Shown: positions 60,171 to 64,000 of the stretch, piece after piece | Layout of the letters: every line of letters starts with the position of its first letter | Position numbering within the stretch: position 1 is the stretch's first letter | DNA from: a bacterium | GTDB taxonomy: Bacteria > 4484-113 > JAFGCY01 | Direction of reading: 5' to 3' | Assembly (NCBI GenBank): GCA_016932385.1 | Contig: JAFGCY010000100.1 | Coordinates: forward strand, 18,595 to 82,594 | Length of the DNA stretch: 64,000 nt | Notes under the pieces: model-generated | The model's input: only the letters and a program-made list of their open reading frames with translations | Told to the model about the DNA's origin: nothing | The model's database searches: none | Translations under genes and position numbers: made by a program

Positions 60171-60452
60171 ATGAGCAGGAAACGACCAAATCACAGCCCG
60201 GCGTTCAAGGCCAAGGTCGCCCTGGCGGCTCTGCAGGGAGATCGCACGTTGGCCGAATTGTCCGCGCAATTCGACGTCCATCCCAACCAGATCCTCAACT
60301 GGAAGAGCAAGCTCAAGCAGCACGCGCCGGAGCTGTTCGGCAGCGGCGAGGAACTGCGGCGCGGCGGGGCCGAGGAAATCAAGCGGCTGCAGGCCAAGAT
60401 CGGCCAGTTGGCGATGGAGAACGATTTTTTATCGGGAGCGCTCGATCGCTAG
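60171..60452 (+). CDS. IS3-family transposase OrfA
   Basis: 93 residues. SPAFKAKVALAALQGDRTLA and FDVHPNQILNWKSKLKQ form the helix-turn-helix that recognises the element ends, and LQAKIGQLAMENDFLSGAL is the leucine zipper that pairs OrfA with OrfAB. It ends 27 nt after T TTT TTA (60425-60431), a -1 slippery heptamer in the correct frame. Confidence 0.93.
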   Translation: MSRKRPNHSPAFKAKVALAALQGDRTLAELSAQFDVHPNQILNWKSKLKQHAPELFGSGEELRRGGAEEIKRLQAKIGQLAMENDFLSGALDR

Positions 60453-61306
60453 ATCGGGCCCGCCGCAAACGACTACTGGACAAAACGCACCGGCTGCCCT
60501 TCAAACGACAATGCGCGTTGCTGAGGCTCAGCCGCTCGGGCTCGTATTACCGGCCCGCGGCTGAGCCCGCCGAGGAGTTGGAGCTGCTGCACTTGATCGA
60601 CGAGATCCACCTGGACAAGCCGTTTCTGGGCAGCCGTGGTCTGCGCGACGAGCTGCTGAACCACGGCTGGCGGGTCAACCGCAAGCGCGTCCAGCGGCTG
60701 ATGGACAAGCTGAGCATCAACGCGGTGGCGCCCAAGCCCAACCTGAGCAAACCCGCGCCGGGTCACGACGTGTATCCGTATTTGCTGAGAAACGTGGCGG
60801 TCACGCGGCCCAACCAGGTTTGGGCGCTGGACATCACGTACATCCCGATGAGGAAAGGCTTTATGTATTTGACGGCGGTGATGGACTGGTACAGCCGCAA
60901 GGTGCTCAGCTGGCGGCTGGGCAACACTTTGGAGGCGGAGCACAGCGTGGCGGCGCTGGAAGAGGCGCTGTTGCGCTACGGAACGCCTGAGATCGTCAAC
61001 ACCGACCAGGGCAGCCAGTTCACCAGCATGGAGTTTACTGAAGTGCTCAAGCAGGCGGGCGTGCGGATCAGCATGGACGGCAAAGGGCGGTGGCTGGACA
61101 ACGTGTTTATCGAACGGCTCTGGCGGAGCCTGAAGTACGAGGAGGTCTACCTCAAGGCCTATGAAAACGTCGCGGAAGCCAAGGCGGGAATCAGCGACTG
61201 GATCCAGTATTACAATAGCGAGAGGAGGCATCAGTCGCTGAACCGGCTGACCCCCGATATGGTGTACAACGAAAACCTGCCGGTGCTGAATCAGCAGGCG
61301 GCATGA
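60431..61306 (+). CDS. IS3-family transposase OrfB (DDE domain), made by -1 frameshifting from OrfA
   Basis: The frame is open from the slippery site at 60425-60431 to the TGA at 61304-61306 and is -1 relative to OrfA, so an OrfAB fusion of ~378 residues (60171-61306) is expected. The catalytic residues are in WALDITYIP (Asp), NTDQGSQFTS (Asp) and NVFIERLWRSLKYEEVY (Glu), with the usual DD(35)E spacing. The C-terminal YYNSERRHQSLNRLTP is the family end motif. All key residues are intact, so the element may be active. Confidence 0.92.
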   Translation: MGSARSLDRARRKRLLDKTHRLPFKRQCALLRLSRSGSYYRPAAEPAEELELLHLIDEIHLDKPFLGSRGLRDELLNHGWRVNRKRVQRLMDKLSINAVAPKPNLSKPAPGHDVYPYLLRNVAVTRPNQVWALDITYIPMRKGFMYLTAVMDWYSRKVLSWRLGNTLEAEHSVAALEEALLRYGTPEIVNTDQGSQFTSMEFTEVLKQAGVRISMDGKGRWLDNVFIERLWRSLKYEEVYLKAYENVAEAKAGISDWIQYYNSERRHQSLNRLTPDMVYNENLPVLNQQAA

Positions 61307-61359
61307 CAGACAGGATTACACCTATCAAACCGGAAATCCTGTCCAAAGGATGGGGTCCA

Positions 61360-61778
61360 CCTCTGTTCAGGGTGCTCAATGTTTAGGATGACTTCACCAG
61401 GGAGTGTGTGCTGCAGGTAGTGGATATGGGGATCACCGGGTTGCGGGTGGCGCGTGAACTGAGCCATTGCGCTCAGGCGCTGCCTGCGGAGCTCTTCAGC
61501 GACAACGGGCCGGAGTTCACCAACAAGGCCAATCTCCACTGGGTGAAGGAGCATGGGGTGGCGCTGTGTTTCATCCAGCCCGGCAAGCCGACGCAGAACG
61601 CCTTTTTCGAGAGCTTCATCGGTAAGTTCCGCGAAACTGCCTCGAACAGCACTGGTTCATGGATCTGGCGGAAGCACAGCAGATGTTCGAGGCCTGGCGC
61701 ATTCACTACAACACCGTCCGGCCATATAGCTCGCTGGGTCATCTGCCACCCCCCAGCTATGCCCAGCAGGCAGCATGA
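61360..61778 (+). pseudogene. Decayed second IS3-family transposase (C-terminal part)
   Basis: Translation in one frame gives FRVLNV, a TAG stop, then DDFTRECVLQVVDM, FSDNGPEFTN (Asp) and FFESFIGKFRE (Glu). A frameshift near 61640 is needed to read on as CLEQHWFMDLAEAQQMF and YNTVRPYSSLGHLPP. The N-terminal part is absent: the intact IS3 element begins where it should continue. It belongs to a different IS3 subgroup from the intact element. Confidence 0.82.
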
Positions 61779-62265
61779 TATATCCTCAATTCAGTCTTCT
61801 GGAATGGCTATAATCCAGGGGCAAGGTCACCTTGATGGATTGAAGGATCTGCTCTCGATTCACAAGCACCATGGGCAGTTTTCGAACGATGTTTCTGGCT
61901 CGCCCTAAATGGCCGCCATGGTGGCTTTTCCTTGAAGGCCGTAATATAATTCCGTCGATTCCTACTTACTTGTTCTTTCCATCTCACCTCTTATTATCGT
62001 GGAATAGCAAATATCTACGTGTCAGACTATTGAACCTTTTCCAGTTGTAATGCAACAATGACCTGCCAGCCATCGCTAGCCGAGATCCCTTCCCGCAACT
62101 TGACACATAACATGCATTTGCTTAGACTACTCATACGTACTGCGACTTGACTGGCACGCTCTGCGGGATCCCGTAAGCGTTTACTAGCGGATACGTCCAG
62201 TGAGTAGCCTCAACGCTGAAGGCTAGGTTCAAATACCTTCGTTGGCCACGATGAGGATAGATCTA
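61779..62265. other. 487-bp AT-rich non-coding region before the histidine kinase
   Basis: No gene is visible. GGCTATAAT at 61806-61814 and TATAAT at 61945-61950 are possible -10 elements but are 300-450 bp from the kinase start. The composition shifts to AT-rich here and stays so through the kinase gene. Confidence 0.4.
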
Positions 62266-63555
62266 ATGCATAAAAAGAATAAACCTCTAAACGATTCTTT
62301 CGGAGATGAATGTTTCAACGCTGCAAAAGCGCTTCTAAGTGATCCAGCTAGCATCCTGACAAATATCATGGCTTCAATGGGAGACGGGTTAAGTATCCAA
62401 GACAGGAATATGCGTATTGTCTTCCAGAATAAATTCATGATCGACAACTTCGGATCGCATATCGGTGAGTATTGTTACAATATATATGAAAAGCGGGACT
62501 CAGCTTGTGAAGGTTGTCCGATCATCGAGTCATTTCGAACCGGACAAGTGACCAAAGCGCTTAGGGTCGGGATCACAAGTAAAGGCACTCCCTTCAGGTT
62601 TGAGAATATAGCATCTGTGCTGCGAAACGAGCAAGGAGAAATTGTTGCTGGAATCGAGTTATGCAGAATCGTCGAGGAAAGGGAGAAGGCATTCGACCAG
62701 TTAAAAGAAGCTATGGATGAGCTGACTAAAACGCAGCACCAACTTGTACAGGCTGAGAAGCTCGCAGGTATTGGCCAGCTTGCTGCTGGTGTGGCGCATG
62801 AGATAAATAATCCCACATCCTTCATTTTAAGCAATGTTTCAACAATGCGAGATTACATTACGGAATTCCTGCGATACATCGATTCAATTGAGGAGCTTGT
62901 GATTAGTGCGAAACAATGTGGTCTAAATCCGCAGGAATTTCAGAAAGCGATGTGGCTAATTTTCAGTAGCGATGGCTTTCAGTATTTGAAGGATGATCTA
63001 CCAGTGGCCATCGAGGAGACCTTGCAGGGCCTTTGCCGAATTAAAACTATCGTTTCCAATCTGCTGGCGTTTGCCTCACATGGCAACAGCCAGCAGAAAC
63101 TAGTTGATGTAAATACTGAGATAGAATCAGCTCTATCTATACTAGCTAATGAAATGAATAATGAAGGTTGCATTATCAAAAACTTTAGCATTTTACCTGA
63201 AACGCTAGCTAATTCCGAACAACTAGAACAAGTGTTCACTAGCTTAATACGCAATGCAATCCATGCAATTAAGCATGACGGCATCATCTCTATCACTACT
63301 GAAGTAAAAAACAATGCCATTAGCATTGAAATTTCAGATAACGGTGTTGGGATACCTGATGAAGATATCCAACACATATATAATCCGTTTTTTACTACAC
63401 GGGAGGTTGGCAGCGGTGTTGGTCTAGGATTGTCCATAGCATATCGAATCATCGAAGACCATAACGGGACTATTAAAGTGCTCAGTGAATCTGGACATGG
63501 CACAACATTCACTATCAGTCTTCCAATTACACCTCTGGATGACATGTCAACCTGA
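62266..63555 (+). CDS. Cytoplasmic PAS-domain sensor histidine kinase
   Basis: The best start is ATG 62266, seven bases after GAGG; ATG 62251 and TTG 62242 are alternatives. 429 residues. Residues ~25-135 are a PAS domain (SMGDGLSIQDRNMRIVFQN) with the cysteine set CYNIYEKRDSACEGCP. A coiled coil leads to the H-box GQLAAGVAHEINNP (His178), then the N-box (LIRNAIHAIK), DNGVGIPDED and GSGVGLGLSIAYRI of the ATPase domain. No membrane segment and no response regulator gene are nearby. AT-rich codon use contrasts with all neighbours, which indicates recent acquisition. Confidence 0.9.
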   Translation: MHKKNKPLNDSFGDECFNAAKALLSDPASILTNIMASMGDGLSIQDRNMRIVFQNKFMIDNFGSHIGEYCYNIYEKRDSACEGCPIIESFRTGQVTKALRVGITSKGTPFRFENIASVLRNEQGEIVAGIELCRIVEEREKAFDQLKEAMDELTKTQHQLVQAEKLAGIGQLAAGVAHEINNPTSFILSNVSTMRDYITEFLRYIDSIEELVISAKQCGLNPQEFQKAMWLIFSSDGFQYLKDDLPVAIEETLQGLCRIKTIVSNLLAFASHGNSQQKLVDVNTEIESALSILANEMNNEGCIIKNFSILPETLANSEQLEQVFTSLIRNAIHAIKHDGIISITTEVKNNAISIEISDNGVGIPDEDIQHIYNPFFTTREVGSGVGLGLSIAYRIIEDHNGTIKVLSESGHGTTFTISLPITPLDDMST

Positions 63556-63665
63556 TATAGAACCAGGCCTGAATTAAACTCGTCAGTGCAACTCGCCGGG
63601 AAGTAAGAAGGCAAGCTGGTGTAAGATCATCGGCGACCGTCTAACTTCCAGGAAAGAGGAGCACG

Positions 63666-64000
63666 ATGACGACCTACACGCAGCTTACCCAAGTAGAACG
63701 ATACCAGATACAGGCGCTTTTCGCGCTGAACAACACTCCTTCGGAAATCGCGGCGGAGCTGGGCCGCCACAAGTCCACCGTCAGCCGCGAGCTTCGACGC
63801 AATCGCCAGTCCGGCGAGTATTGCGCCGAAGCGGCGCAACAGCAAGCGTTGTCCAGGCATCGAGAGAAGGCGCGCCCGCTGGTGACTCCCCTGGTCCGCG
63901 CCCTGATTAAACACAAGCTCAAGCAGGACTGGAGCCCGAAACTGGTCAGCCTTTGGCTGGCCGCCAACAAGCCCCAGCGCGCCAGCCACACCTGGATCTA
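63666..64000 (+). CDS. IS30-family transposase, 5' part (runs off the window)
   Basis: AGAGGAG precedes ATG 63666 and the frame is open to the end of the window (~111 residues). YTQLTQVERYQIQALFALN, SEIAAELGRHKSTVSREL and RNRQSGEYCAEAAQQ are the N-terminal helix-turn-helix signature of IS30 transposases, followed by DWSPKLVSLWL. The catalytic DDE core lies beyond the window. GC-rich composition returns here after the kinase. Confidence 0.88.
   Translation, partial: MTTYTQLTQVERYQIQALFALNNTPSEIAAELGRHKSTVSRELRRNRQSGEYCAEAAQQQALSRHREKARPLVTPLVRALIKHKLKQDWSPKLVSLWLAANKPQRASHTWI

Larger units (their letters stand above)
60099..61359 (+). mobile_element. Intact IS3-family insertion sequence, ~1.26 kb
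   Basis: The ends TGGACCCCA ... and TGGGGTCCA form terminal inverted repeats, extended by matching TGGACA a few bases inside (left 60113-60118, right complement 61339-61344). Between them lie orfA and orfB with a slippery heptamer. A target duplication is not certain: CCT occurs at 60091-60093 and 61360-61362, but that would add five unmatched bases at the left end. Confidence 0.88.

Noticed and set aside
61945..61950. Promoter of the histidine kinase
   Set aside because: TATAAT is ~315 bp from the start codon and lacks a -35; AT-rich DNA gives such hits by chance.
1..64000. CRISPR array
   Set aside because: No run of evenly spaced identical direct repeats was seen; the dense repeats at 11.6-12.4 kb and 28.1-28.5 kb are irregular and hairpin-like. 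No cas gene is present.

Overview
The window is GC-rich chromosomal DNA from a Gram-negative (diderm) bacterium. The evidence for an outer membrane is a lipid A-type acyltransferase, an MsbA-like ABC exporter, several outer-membrane beta-barrels, many lipoproteins with a clear lipobox, and a multiheme periplasmic cytochrome. I cannot assign a phylum. The large modular lipoproteins, a dockerin, a formylglycine-generating-enzyme fold, dispersed hairpin-rich repeats and many leaderless genes suggest an uncultured environmental lineage rather than a model proteobacterium.

Layout. (1) 1-11.6 kb: the 3' end of a SUMF1-fold gene; a two-gene minus-strand unit of a glycosidase-like secreted protein and a TPR/beta-barrel outer-membrane protein (exopolysaccharide-export style); a large lipoprotein; a CocE/NonD-type hydrolase translationally coupled to an unknown gene. 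(2) 12.4-28.1 kb: a Wzx/Wzy-type surface polysaccharide locus with flippase, wbpB/wbpD/wbpE-like genes for a 2,3-diacetamido uronic acid, a Wzz-like protein with a degenerate kinase domain, an O-antigen ligase/polymerase, three glycosyltransferases, an acyltransferase and two tandem asparagine-synthetase-like proteins. Repeat-rich non-coding DNA lies on both sides of this locus (11575-12419 and 28066-28559). (3) 28.5-44.6 kb: a membrane protein plus zinc-ribbon pair, a CAU-anticodon tRNA, envelope genes (lipoprotein, LpxL-like, CPBP protease), a beta-barrel gene overlapping an octaheme-type cytochrome, a trypsin-like protease, a DUF885 peptidase, an Fn3-repeat lipoprotein and an arylsulfotransferase-like lipoprotein. 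(4) 44.9-59.5 kb: an orphan ABC ATPase, an alpha/beta hydrolase, a HAD phosphatase, a small coiled-coil gene coupled to an MsbA-like exporter, a TIGR01777 epimerase, a DUF2993 protein, and a MocR-type regulator placed between two lipoproteins that carry the same repeated beta-domain. (5) 59.6-64 kb: an accessory scrap heap with phage-like fragments, an intact IS3-family element with a programmed -1 frameshift signal, a decayed second IS3 transposase, an AT-rich histidine kinase and the start of an IS30 transposase.

Cross-cutting observations. Four large lipoproteins (6511, 40438, 44576 and 54435 starts) appear to share one undescribed N-terminal domain attached to different C-terminal modules. 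A recurring GCTANNNT -10 element without a visible -35 box precedes many genes. Around seven genes have a -10 hexamer only 4-7 nt from the start codon and no Shine-Dalgarno sequence, which predicts leaderless mRNAs.

The strongest candidates for something new are the shared-domain lipoprotein family, the MocR/beta-repeat lipoprotein cassette with its TGTCCCA/TGGGACA sites, the paired Cys-less asparagine-synthetase homologues in the polysaccharide locus, and the barrel-cytochrome gene pair. All family assignments come from reading motifs by eye; no database search was run.
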